From Pseudomonas sp. RGM2987 (GTDB lineage Bacteria; Pseudomonadota; Gammaproteobacteria; Pseudomonadales; Pseudomonadaceae), in NCBI RefSeq assembly GCF_022952855.1, contig NZ_JALJDX010000220.1, positions 109,060 to 173,059 on the forward strand: 64,000 nucleotides of DNA, written 5' to 3'. Below are positions 49,664 through 56,889 of this stretch, in pieces; the first letter of the stretch is position 1, and every line of letters starts with the position of its first letter. The position numbers were made by a program, and so were the translations under genes. The notes beneath the pieces are model-generated. The model was given only the letters and a program-made list of their open reading frames with translations, ran no database searches and had not been told where the DNA came from.

Positions 49664-51634
49664 TTATCCTTTAGGCGCTTGCGCCCCCAACTGCTCCCAC
49701 ATCCTGGTCGTGATCCGCTGACGGTGGCTGTAGCCCTCCCATGGATCGGCTTTCAACCCCCTGGCCCGTTCCAACGCGGTGTTGATGTCCCACTGCTGGG
49801 CATTACGCAGGCCATCCAGTTCGGCCCGGGCAATCGGGACCGAGACCGGCAGGCCAGGCCGGGCGCGGACCGAGTAGGCGGTCACGGTGCTGGCGCCGCG
49901 GGCATTGCGCAGGTAATCGACGAAGATTTTCCCGACCCGGTTCTTCGGCCCCATGGTGGCAGTAATCTGTTGGGGCATCTGGCGGGCCAGGAACTGCGAG
50001 ATGGCCTTGGCGAATGCCTTGGTCGTGTCCCAGTGTTCACTGCGCGCCAGCGGTACGATCACATGCATGCCTTTGCCGCCGCTGGTCTTGAGGAAACCCT
50101 GTAACCCCAGTTCGTCGAGCAGTGACAAGGTCATGCGAGTCGCTTCGAGCATGGCACTCCAAGGCAGCGAGGGATCGGGGTCGAGGTCCAGGACAAACAG
50201 GTCCGGCGTTTCGATCCGCTCATGGGTGGCGGTCCAGGTGTGCAGTTCGACGCTGCCCATCTGTGCGGCGCTGACCAGCGATTGCACACTGTCGATTTCC
50301 ATCAGCGCGGCATGCCCCGGGTCCAGTTGTGGGCTCAATTGCTTGATGTGGGGAATGTCCAGGCGGTCAGCGTGCTTCTGGAAAAATTGCTCCTCGCCGA
50401 TCCCGTCCGGTGCGCGCAACAAGGCAACGGGCCGTTGGTGCAGATAGGGCAGGATCCACGGCGCGATGTCGGCGTAATACTGGGCCAGCTCGACTTTCTG
50501 CACGCCGCTGACGCTGTCGATCACGCGCTCGGGATGGGTAATCGTCACGCCTGCGATCCCTACGGTTTTTTTCCTGATGCGCCTGGCGCTCGACTTCAGG
50601 GTCCTGGTCGGCACGGGATGCTCGTGCACCACTTTCGCTGCCGGCATATCGGCCAGCAGCTCTATGAAGCTCGCCTGACGTACCAGGCCGCTGCTGCTCC
50701 ATTCGGTGAACTCCACCTCACAGACCTGGGCAGGCTCAACCCACTGCACATCTCGCTCCTGGGCACCGCTGAGGGGTTTGACCAGCGGTGAGTTGACGCG
50801 CAGCTGCGCGCTCAGTTGCGCGTGCAGCGCCTTGATCTGAGCCTGAGTGAAACCTGCGCTGACCCTGCCGGCATATTCCAGACCCGACGGCGCGTTGACC
50901 GCCAACAGTAACGCGCCGAAGCCGTTGCGCCTGCTCGCGGGCCGGGTAAACCCGACGATGACGAAAGCCTGGCGCAGCCGACACTTGAGATCGACCCAAT
51001 CGCTGCTGCGCTGCGACACATAAGGACTGCCCAGGCGTTTGCCCACCACGCCGTCCAGGGCCAGGGCGCTGGCACTTTCGAGGATCTCGTCTTCGCTGGC
51101 GCAGAACGCTTCGGAATACCTCAGCCGCTTGCTGGCATTATTCCTCAGGACCTTTTTCAGCGCCGCGCGACGCTCCTCCACCGGCGTCTGCCGCAAATCC
51201 ACACCGTTGAGAAACGGCGCATCGAACAGCACATAGACCATGTCCACGGTGCGACCGATCTCGAATTCGTCGCGCAGGGCAACCGGGTCGGACTGGCCGG
51301 CGTCATCCAGCAGGATCAGGTCGCCGTCCAGCCAACTGTCGCCCAGGCCCAGTTCGGCCAGGGCGTCGGCGTGCAGTGGCAGGCGTTCGGTCCAATCCTG
51401 ATGCTCGCTGCTGAACAAGCGCACGTCGCCTTGCTCGATGCGGGCGAGCAAGCGGTAACCGTCGAATTTCACCTCATAGCGCCACTCGCCGCTGGGCGGC
51501 TGCTCCACCGGCGTCGCCAGTTGTGGCAGCAGGCGCTCGGGGAGCCGGTTTTTTTGACTTTTACGGCTGTGGTTTGGTTTTTCATCCTGAACAGCATTGG
51601 AAACGCGGGCAGATTCATGCTCGGCCTTGGCCAT
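49664..51634 (-). CDS. ligD: DNA ligase D, without the phosphoesterase domain
   Basis: A 656-residue NHEJ ligase-polymerase. The order is ligase then polymerase: ligase nucleotidyltransferase and OB part about residues 45-340, POL (primase-like) about 355-645. The ligase Lys is in YEVKFDGYR. Motif III reads WLDGDL, motif IV DGVVGKR and motif V WVDLKC. POL acidic residues are in FVLDLDPDPSLPW, with HVIVPL and IFVDYLRNARG. Pseudomonas LigD is usually about 830-850 residues with an N-terminal 3'-phosphoesterase that is missing here. It lies 33 bases downstream of ku on the same strand. Confidence 0.92.
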   Translation of the reverse strand: MAKAEHESARVSNAVQDEKPNHSRKSQKNRLPERLLPQLATPVEQPPSGEWRYEVKFDGYRLLARIEQGDVRLFSSEHQDWTERLPLHADALAELGLGDSWLDGDLILLDDAGQSDPVALRDEFEIGRTVDMVYVLFDAPFLNGVDLRQTPVEERRAALKKVLRNNASKRLRYSEAFCASEDEILESASALALDGVVGKRLGSPYVSQRSSDWVDLKCRLRQAFVIVGFTRPASRRNGFGALLLAVNAPSGLEYAGRVSAGFTQAQIKALHAQLSAQLRVNSPLVKPLSGAQERDVQWVEPAQVCEVEFTEWSSSGLVRQASFIELLADMPAAKVVHEHPVPTRTLKSSARRIRKKTVGIAGVTITHPERVIDSVSGVQKVELAQYYADIAPWILPYLHQRPVALLRAPDGIGEEQFFQKHADRLDIPHIKQLSPQLDPGHAALMEIDSVQSLVSAAQMGSVELHTWTATHERIETPDLFVLDLDPDPSLPWSAMLEATRMTLSLLDELGLQGFLKTSGGKGMHVIVPLARSEHWDTTKAFAKAISQFLARQMPQQITATMGPKNRVGKIFVDYLRNARGASTVTAYSVRARPGLPVSVPIARAELDGLRNAQQWDINTALERARGLKADPWEGYSHRQRITTRMWEQLGAQAPKG

Positions 51635-51667
51635 GACAGATTCCCTTGTGTTGCTGGCATCCTGAGT

Positions 51668-52558
51668 TTAGCCCCGAGAGGCCTTGGTGGCTTTTTTTGC
51701 GGGCGTGGATTTGCTGGTCTTCGCGGGTTTTGCAGCGGTTTTCTCGACGGCCTTGCCCGATGCCTTGCCTTTACTGCCCAGGCTGCGTTTGAGCAACTCG
51801 GTAAGGTCGATGACATCGGCAGTTTTGCGCTGGTCTTCGCCCGGATCGGTTTCCACCGCTTCGAGTCGGCCTTCGTTGGCCTTCTTCTCCACCAGTTCCA
51901 TGATCTTTTCCTGGAAACTGTCGCGATATTCCTCCGGCGACCAATCGGCGCTCATGTCCTGTACCAAACGTTTGGCCATTTCCAGCTCACCCTTGGCAAG
52001 GGTCGGGTTGGTGACTTCATCGCCCAGTTCGAGGATATCCAGTTCACGCACTTCCGCCGGCCAGCGCAGCATCACCAGCACCAGCGCGGATTCCAAAGGC
52101 ATGAGGGCCGCCAGGTGCTGACGGGTATGCAGCACCACCAGGGCCAGCGCCACCTTGTTGGTCTTGACCAGGGTTTCACGCAGCAGGGCATAGACTTTGC
52201 CGCCACGTTTGTCGGGCGCCAGGAAGTAGGGCGTGTCGATGTTTTGCAGCGGGATCTTTTCGCTGTCGACGAAGGAAAAGATATCGATGGTCTGGGTGGA
52301 CTTAGGGTGGGCGGAGCGGATTTCCTCTTCGTTGAGCAGTACGTACTGGCCTTTCTGGTACTCGACGCCCTTGACGATGTCTTCCTTGGTCACTTCCTTG
52401 CCGGTCACTTTGTTGACCCGCTTATAGCCCACCGGGTCCATGCTGCGCTTGTCCAACCAATCGAAATCCACCCCTTGGGAAGAAGTGGCCGATACCAGCG
52501 CCACGGGAATGTGGACCAGCCCGAAACTGATTGCGCCTTTCCAGATTGCCCGTGCCAT
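51668..52558 (-). CDS. ku: NHEJ end-binding protein Ku
   Basis: A 296-residue bacterial Ku. The core (about residues 1-235) has MARAIWKGAISFGLVHIPVAL, RVNKVTGKEVTKEDIVKGVE and PEEYRDSFQEKIMELVEKK. The C-terminal tail is Lys/Ala/Ser-rich (about 260-296) and is expected to bind DNA and stimulate LigD. It is the first gene of the ku-ligD operon. A perfect 16-bp palindrome lies 89 bp upstream of its start. Confidence 0.96.
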   Translation of the reverse strand: MARAIWKGAISFGLVHIPVALVSATSSQGVDFDWLDKRSMDPVGYKRVNKVTGKEVTKEDIVKGVEYQKGQYVLLNEEEIRSAHPKSTQTIDIFSFVDSEKIPLQNIDTPYFLAPDKRGGKVYALLRETLVKTNKVALALVVLHTRQHLAALMPLESALVLVMLRWPAEVRELDILELGDEVTNPTLAKGELEMAKRLVQDMSADWSPEEYRDSFQEKIMELVEKKANEGRLEAVETDPGEDQRKTADVIDLTELLKRSLGSKGKASGKAVEKTAAKPAKTSKSTPAKKATKASRG

Positions 52559-52646
52559 GGTGGTGTTTTTCCTTGCCGATGGGTGTCTCTCTGGTGACCT
52601 CCCGCCTTTGAAGAAAGTTTCCGCCGTGCGCCGGTTGGCTCATTGC

Positions 52647-52662
52647 CTAAACGGCCGTTTAG
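52647..52662. promoter_or_regulatory. Perfect 16-bp palindrome CTAAACGGCCGTTTAG
   Basis: A perfect dyad in the 202-bp gap between the divergent ku and exported-protein genes, 89 bp from the ku ATG. The AAAC-N4-GTTT core is like TetR-family sites (for example that of PsrA), but the flanks differ from the PsrA consensus as I know it. A repressor of ku-ligD, the Pro-rich gene, or both is possible. Confidence 0.7.
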
Positions 52663-52760
52663 AGACCCTTCGTTACATCTTTGCCCGGACATTTCTCTTA
52701 ACAACGGCGAACCTGCGGCGTAGCGTGTTTTCGATATGCCTGAAACCAAGAGGTGCTCGA

Positions 52761-53102
52761 ATGTACAGGCTGATGCTGGCCATCACGACGTTACTACTGG
52801 CGGCAGCCGTTCAGGCTGCTCCGCCGCCTGGCGCCCCGATGCAGATAGCGCAAAACCTGCCGGGCAACAGTAATCCCTACAACAGCCCGACGCGACGGGC
52901 CAATCCCAACAGCATGCAGGGCACCCGGCCGAACGTGCCAATGATCCACAACAACCCGACGGTGCCGGTGCCACGCCCACCCACCCTGGAAAACGGCGGG
53001 ATCGGCAACGGTTATCCAAGGTCCGGCCCGGCGCCGGGTTCGCCGCGGCCCACCATCGAATCACCGACGCCGCCCAGGAGCCCACAGAACAACAACCGCT
53101 AG
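52761..53102 (+). CDS. Small exported Pro/Asn-rich protein
   Basis: A 113-residue protein with a clear signal peptide (residues 1-18, cut near VQAAPP). The mature part is low-complexity, rich in Pro, Asn, Gly and Arg (GTRPNVPMIHNNPTVPVP, then SPTPPRSPQNNNR). It has no Cys or lipobox, so a soluble periplasmic or secreted protein is expected. AAGAGG precedes the ATG. It is 37 bp before the sugar dehydrogenase gene on the same strand and may be co-expressed. Function unknown. Confidence 0.8.
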   Translation: MYRLMLAITTLLLAAAVQAAPPPGAPMQIAQNLPGNSNPYNSPTRRANPNSMQGTRPNVPMIHNNPTVPVPRPPTLENGGIGNGYPRSGPAPGSPRPTIESPTPPRSPQNNNR

Positions 53103-53139
53103 GTTTTCTCTATTTTTACCCCCACAGAAGGAAGTGTGC

Positions 53140-54285
53140 ATGTTGCGTAAAACACTCCTGGCCGCCTTTTGCGCCAGCGCTGTCCTGACCCTTGCCACGC
53201 CGGTCTCTGCCGCCCAAACCCGACAGCTCAAGAGCGAAGAAGGCACCATCGAGCTGACAACCGTGGTCAAGGGGCTTGAACACCCTTGGTCGATCGCCTT
53301 CCTGCCGGGGCAGGGCATGCTGGTTACCGAACGGCCGGGCAACCTGCGGGTAGTCAGTCCCGGCGGGAAGCTGTCCGAGCCGTTGGGCGGCGTACCGCAG
53401 GTTTGGGCCAAGGGCCAGGGCGGGCTACTGGACGTGGTGTTGTCACCGGACTTCAAGCAGGACCGCACCGTTTACCTGTCGTACGCCGAGGCTGGCGCGG
53501 ATGGTAAGGCCGGCACGGCTGTGGGGCGCGGGCAACTGTCCGAAGACTTGAAAACCCTGAACAACTTCAACGTGATCTTCCGCCAGCAGCCCAAGCTGTC
53601 GACGGGCAACCACTTCGGTTCGCGGCTGGTTTTCGACCGGGACGGCTATCTGTTCATCACCCTGGGAGAAAACAACGACCGGCCAACCGCCCAGGACCTG
53701 GACAAGCTGCAAGGCAAGATCGTGCGCATCTACCCCGACGGCAAGGTGCCGGATGACAACCCCTTTGTCGGGCAGAAAAACGTCCGGTCCGAGATCTGGT
53801 CCTACGGCATCCGCAACCCCCAGGGCGCGGCGCTCAACCCCTGGAACGGGACGTTATGGGAGAACGAGCATGGGCCAAAGGGCGGCGACGAGTTGAACCT
53901 CATCGAACGCGGCCAGAACTATGGCTGGCCCTTGGCGACCCATGGCGACAACTACTCCGGCGCCCCTATTCCCGAAGCCCAGGGCAAGACCGTCGAAGGC
54001 ACGGTCGGCCCGCTGCATGTCTGGCAAGTGTCGCCTGGGCTCAGCGGCATGGCGTTCTATGACAGCGACCGCTTCAAGGCCTGGCAACGCAACGTATTCA
54101 TCGGTGCGTTGGCATCCAAGGAACTGATCCGCCTGGAATTCGATGGCGACAAGGTCGTCCATGAAGAACGCCTGCTTGGTGAACTTGGCGAACGAGTGCG
54201 CGACGTGCGGCAGGGACCGGATGGTTACCTGTATGTGCTGACGGATGAGGACAGCGGGGCGTTGTACAAAGTGGGGCTTAAATGA
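53140..54285 (+). CDS. PQQ-dependent aldose sugar dehydrogenase (YliI/Asd-like)
   Basis: A 381-residue periplasmic soluble quinoprotein of the GDH-B type. Signal peptide about residues 1-25 (cut near VSAAQT). It has a six-bladed propeller with HPWSIAFLPGQGMLVTERPG, STGNHFGSRLVFDRDGYLFI, SYGIRNPQGAALNPWNG and WENEHGPKGGDELNL. These are the catalytic His and calcium/PQQ regions of the YliI family. The ATG at 53140 follows AAGGAAG; a GTG two codons earlier is in frame. Confidence 0.92.
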   Translation: MLRKTLLAAFCASAVLTLATPVSAAQTRQLKSEEGTIELTTVVKGLEHPWSIAFLPGQGMLVTERPGNLRVVSPGGKLSEPLGGVPQVWAKGQGGLLDVVLSPDFKQDRTVYLSYAEAGADGKAGTAVGRGQLSEDLKTLNNFNVIFRQQPKLSTGNHFGSRLVFDRDGYLFITLGENNDRPTAQDLDKLQGKIVRIYPDGKVPDDNPFVGQKNVRSEIWSYGIRNPQGAALNPWNGTLWENEHGPKGGDELNLIERGQNYGWPLATHGDNYSGAPIPEAQGKTVEGTVGPLHVWQVSPGLSGMAFYDSDRFKAWQRNVFIGALASKELIRLEFDGDKVVHEERLLGELGERVRDVRQGPDGYLYVLTDEDSGALYKVGLK

Positions 54286-54319
54286 TCTATCCATAGCCAC
54301 TGATATCCCTACGAATCCT

Positions 54320-54475
54320 GTGGAGCGAGCCTGCTCGCGATGGCGGTGCATCAGGCACATTGATGCAAGTCGCGCCGGCCCTATCGCGAGCAGGCTCCCA
54401 CAATGGGGGTGGGTACAACCGTAGAGAGTTGGTCGGCTGCCAGGCCGCCTTCGCGGGCAAGCCCGCTCCCACAGG
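54320..54475. repeat. REP cluster after the sugar dehydrogenase gene
   Basis: REP arms near 54320-54345, 54381-54402 and 54450-54475; another solitary arm is at about 54892-54919. They belong to an 852-bp gene-free stretch (54286-55137). Confidence 0.84.
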
Positions 54476-54520
54476 GACCAAGTACAACGGGAAGCGCCAG
54501 GTCAGCCATGAGACCGCCTT

Positions 54521-54600
54521 GCTTTGCTTTGCTTTGCTTCTGATCTTGATCTTGATCTTGATCTTGATCTTGATCTTGATCTTGATCTTGATCTTGATCT
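54521..54600. repeat. Microsatellites (GCTTT)4 and (TGATCT)10
   Basis: A pentanucleotide run, three exact GCTTT and one GCTTC at 54521-54540, followed directly by ten exact TGATCT units at 54541-54600. Such arrays are prone to slippage and may vary between strains. Confidence 0.95.
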
Positions 54601-54840
54601 TGGGCGCCCCGTTAACCACAAGGGCCGAACGCAGGCATTGCGCAGTGGGCATCCCGGCATGGATGCCGGGATAGCCGCGCTGGACCATGGATGGTCCTTC
54701 GCGGCGGGCCCACGGAGCAATGCCGGAGTGAGGGAACACCGAGCGTAAGCGAGGTGCCCAGTGGTGGGGTAAGAGCGTTTTGCTTACTTTTGCGCTTCTC
54801 AAAAGTAAGCCGCCGTCAGGGCGGAACCCTAAGTGGCCGT
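54601..54840. repeat. Composite intergenic element with three strong stem-loops
   Basis: Hairpins: ATCCCGGCAT-gg-ATGCCGGGAT (54651-54672), GGACCAT-gg-ATGGTCC (54683-54698) and GCTTACTTTTG-N7-CAAAAGTAAGC (54782-54810). The following CCGCCGTCAGGGCGG can also fold. From memory, this tail (AAGTAAGCCGCCGTCAGGGC) occurs in many Pseudomonas intergenic regions, so I take it for a dispersed repeat family. No convincing gene lies inside. Confidence 0.75.
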
Positions 54841-54956
54841 TACCGCAGCAATGGATATACACACGAAAATCCAGGTCGACTACCAGGCCGCTATCGCGAG
54901 CAAGCTTTGCTCCCACAGGCTTCCCCCAAGACACATAGCCCACAACCACGATGCCA

Positions 54957-54985
54957 TTGACTTGCCCCCAACCCCGAGCTAATTT
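54957..54985 (+). promoter_or_regulatory. Sigma-70 promoter of the ilvA leader
   Basis: -35 TTGACT (54957-54962), 17-bp spacer, -10 TAATTT (54980-54985). Transcription would begin near 54992, which is the A of the leader-peptide ATG. Confidence 0.66.
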
Positions 54986-54991
54986 CCAGCC

Positions 54992-55057
54992 ATGACTTTG
55001 ACCGTATTGCGCAGCCAGCCAAGCATTATTACCGCCATTCCTTATATGGCGGGCTAG
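54992..55057 (+). CDS. ilvA leader peptide (21 aa)
   Basis: A short frame coding MTLTVLRSQPSIITAIPYMA followed by G and TAG. It has three Ile (two adjacent at codons 12-13), three Thr, two Leu and one Val, the products and substrate of the pathway. Ribosome stalling at 55025-55030 would cover the left arm of the first leader hairpin. No Shine-Dalgarno is seen, and the predicted transcription start falls on the ATG, so it may be leaderless. Confidence 0.78.
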   Translation: MTLTVLRSQPSIITAIPYMAG

Positions 55058-55099
55058 CTGACGGCTGCACCCAACCCGCCCTGGAGGCGGGTTTTTTCT
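55032..55099 (+). terminator. ilvA transcription attenuator (pause hairpin, antiterminator, terminator)
   Basis: Hairpin 1: CCGCCAT (55032-55038) with ATGGCGG (55046-55052), 7-base loop. Antiterminator: GGCGGG (55048-55053) with CCCGCC (55075-55080). Terminator: AACCCGCC (55073-55080) with GGCGGGTT (55086-55093), 5-base loop, then a T-rich run to 55099. The three structures are mutually exclusive in chain order, as in amino-acid attenuators. Confidence 0.86.
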
Positions 55100-55137
55100 T
55101 TCTGTCTCCCGGGCTCCGCCCAAACCCGGAGACTGCC

Positions 55138-56145
55138 ATGACCGTTACCCCCGCCGAACAAGCCTTGCTGGAACACTACGTCAAGAAAATCCTCGCCGCG
55201 CCGGTGTACGAACTGGCCGTGCGCACACCGCTGCAAGCGGCGCCCGCGCTGTCCGAGACCCTGGGCAACCGGATCCTGCTCAAGCGCGAAGACCTACAAC
55301 CGACCTTTTCTTTCAAGATCCGCGGCGCCTACAACAAACTGGTACAGCTGACGCCGGAGCAGCGGGCCCGGGGCGTCATTACCGCATCGGCCGGCAATCA
55401 TGCTCAAGGCGTAGCGCTGGCGGCGCGGGAACTGGGGATCTCGGCGAGCATCGTGATGCCCACGACCACCCCGCAATTGAAGGTGCTGGGCGTGCGCAAC
55501 CGAGGCGCCGAAGCGCTGCTGCACGGCGAGAGCTTCCCGTTCGCCCTGGCATACGCGCTGGAGCTGGCACGACGGAGCGGACGGGAGTTCGTTTCGCCGT
55601 TCGATGATCCCGAGGTGATCGCCGGGCAGGGCACCGTTGCCATGGAAATCCTGCGTCAGCACCAGGGCCGACTTGACGCGATATTCGTTCCGGTGGGTGG
55701 TGGTGGCCTGATCGCCGGAATCGCTGCCTATGTGAAGTACCTGCGTCCCGAAATACGCATCATCGGCGTCGAGTCGCAACACTCCGCTTGCCTGCAAGCG
55801 GCGCTGGTGGCTGGTGAGCGGGTCTCCTTGCCCGGGGTCGGTACCTTTGCCGACGGCGTGGCGGTGGCGCAGATCGGCGCCCATGGCTTCGAGGTCTGTC
55901 GCTTTTGTGTGGATGAGGTGCTGACCGTGAGCGACGATCAACTCTGCGCGGCGATCAAGGACATCTACGATGACACGCGCTCGATCACCGAGCCGTCGGG
56001 CGCGCTGGCGGTCGCCGGGATCAAACAATACGTGGCGAGAACCGGCGTGCACGGCCAGGTACTGGTGGCGATTGATTCGGGCGCCAATATCAACTTCGAG
56101 AGTTTGCGCCATGTAGCCGAACGGGCAGCCGTGGAGGCCTTGTGA
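55138..56145 (+). CDS. ilvA: Threonine ammonia-lyase, short form without regulatory domain
   Basis: A 335-residue PLP enzyme converting threonine to 2-oxobutyrate. PLP Lys is in TFSFKIRGAYNKL (about residues 58-70), the phosphate loop is VPVGGGGLIAGIAAYVKYL, and SAGNHAQGVALAA is the substrate loop. Biosynthetic IlvA has about 500 residues with a C-terminal ACT-like allosteric part, which is absent here. P. aeruginosa has a comparable second, short enzyme (IlvA2). The leader and attenuator suggest a role in isoleucine supply. GGAG precedes the ATG. Confidence 0.93.
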   Translation: MTVTPAEQALLEHYVKKILAAPVYELAVRTPLQAAPALSETLGNRILLKREDLQPTFSFKIRGAYNKLVQLTPEQRARGVITASAGNHAQGVALAARELGISASIVMPTTTPQLKVLGVRNRGAEALLHGESFPFALAYALELARRSGREFVSPFDDPEVIAGQGTVAMEILRQHQGRLDAIFVPVGGGGLIAGIAAYVKYLRPEIRIIGVESQHSACLQAALVAGERVSLPGVGTFADGVAVAQIGAHGFEVCRFCVDEVLTVSDDQLCAAIKDIYDDTRSITEPSGALAVAGIKQYVARTGVHGQVLVAIDSGANINFESLRHVAERAAVEAL

Positions 56146-56246
56146 GTTTTTTACAGTGCGTCACACTTTTTTCGAGGCAGGCGACGGGTGCCCGGTGCGC
56201 CGCACGCAATAAGGACTACTCTAGGTTGGCGGCGACGGCTCAAGTC

Positions 56247-56292
56247 CATGCACATTGCATGAGAAAACCACCGCTTCCATGCAATTTGCACG
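56247..56292. promoter_or_regulatory. Two tandem CATGCA-N3-TGCATG palindromes
   Basis: CATGCA-cat-TGCATG at 56247-56261 (perfect) and CATGCA-att-TGCACG at 56278-56292 (two mismatches in the second arm). The centres are 31 bp apart, three helical turns. They lie 24 bp or more upstream of the Anr box and look like a cooperative repressor or activator site. Confidence 0.72.
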
Positions 56293-56322
56293 AGCGATTC
56301 GCCACGCCACGAAGCTAAGTCA

Positions 56323-56366
56323 TTGATTTGCATCAATCAATAATGTCCACGCTACAGGCATATTTT
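56323..56366 (+). promoter_or_regulatory. Anr/FNR-dependent promoter
   Basis: TTGAT-TTGC-ATCAA (56323-56336) is a perfect FNR/Anr consensus. A -10-like TATTTT is at 56361-56366, so the Anr centre is about -42 from a start near 56372: class II architecture. The only downstream gene is the DUF1652 gene at 56529, leaving a 157-nt 5' leader. Confidence 0.8.
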
Positions 56367-56528
56367 TTGCGGGATGATTAGGGAGTTCGCTTCACGGGGC
56401 TCAATTATTCGAAACGCCAAGAACGAACGAACGGCATGGCATTCGTAGTCCCAGTCCGCAGGGAAGAAACGGACGAAAATACCGCCGTCGTAAACATAAG
56501 TTGGCCGCCTCAACAGGAGAGAGTTGCC

Positions 56529-56810
56529 ATGTTTTTATCTGCCCTCGAAATGCGAAACATCATTGAAAGCAGTTTGCTGCCCAAGCGCTCGCAATGCACC
56601 TTGTCACCTGACCTGTCGATGACGGTCAAGATCTACGACGATCATGAAACCGATCGCGTGGCCTTGATCAAAACCGACATCGATGCCAAGAAGCTCACCG
56701 GTTGCCGGGCCATCAACGACCTGATCGCCGAGCTGCGTACCGAGCTTGATCATGGCCACGCCACAGGCCACCAGTTCCATCCGCAACATCATCGTATGAC
56801 CGGGCGTTAA
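56529..56810 (+). CDS. DUF1652 protein
   Basis: A 93-residue protein of a Pseudomonas-restricted family (MFLSALEMRNIIESSLLPKR, KLTGCRAINDLIAELR) of unknown function. A His/Arg-rich tail (HGHATGHQFHPQHHRMTGR) follows the domain and could bind metal. AGGAGA precedes the ATG. An in-frame ATG at 56436 lacks a ribosome-binding site. An Anr box upstream suggests induction at low oxygen. Confidence 0.87.
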   Translation: MFLSALEMRNIIESSLLPKRSQCTLSPDLSMTVKIYDDHETDRVALIKTDIDAKKLTGCRAINDLIAELRTELDHGHATGHQFHPQHHRMTGR

Positions 56811-56889
56811 TAGCGGCCTTGCCCGGGTATCCTGACGCTGGGTCGGTCATTGTCCGAACCCGGCGTCCAGTTTTTCGATTCGCCTCCAA

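Noticed and set aside
54502..54748. Asp-Leu, Arg-Ser or Ile-Lys dipeptide-repeat protein
   Set aside because: All frames through the TGATCT microsatellite give dipeptide repeats; there is no RBS, and flanking sequence is a hairpin-rich repeat element.
56436..56528. Upstream in-frame start for the DUF1652 gene
   Set aside because: No ribosome-binding site at 56436; the family begins at MFLSALEMRN with AGGAGA before the ATG at 56529. A regulatory role for the upstream codons cannot be excluded.
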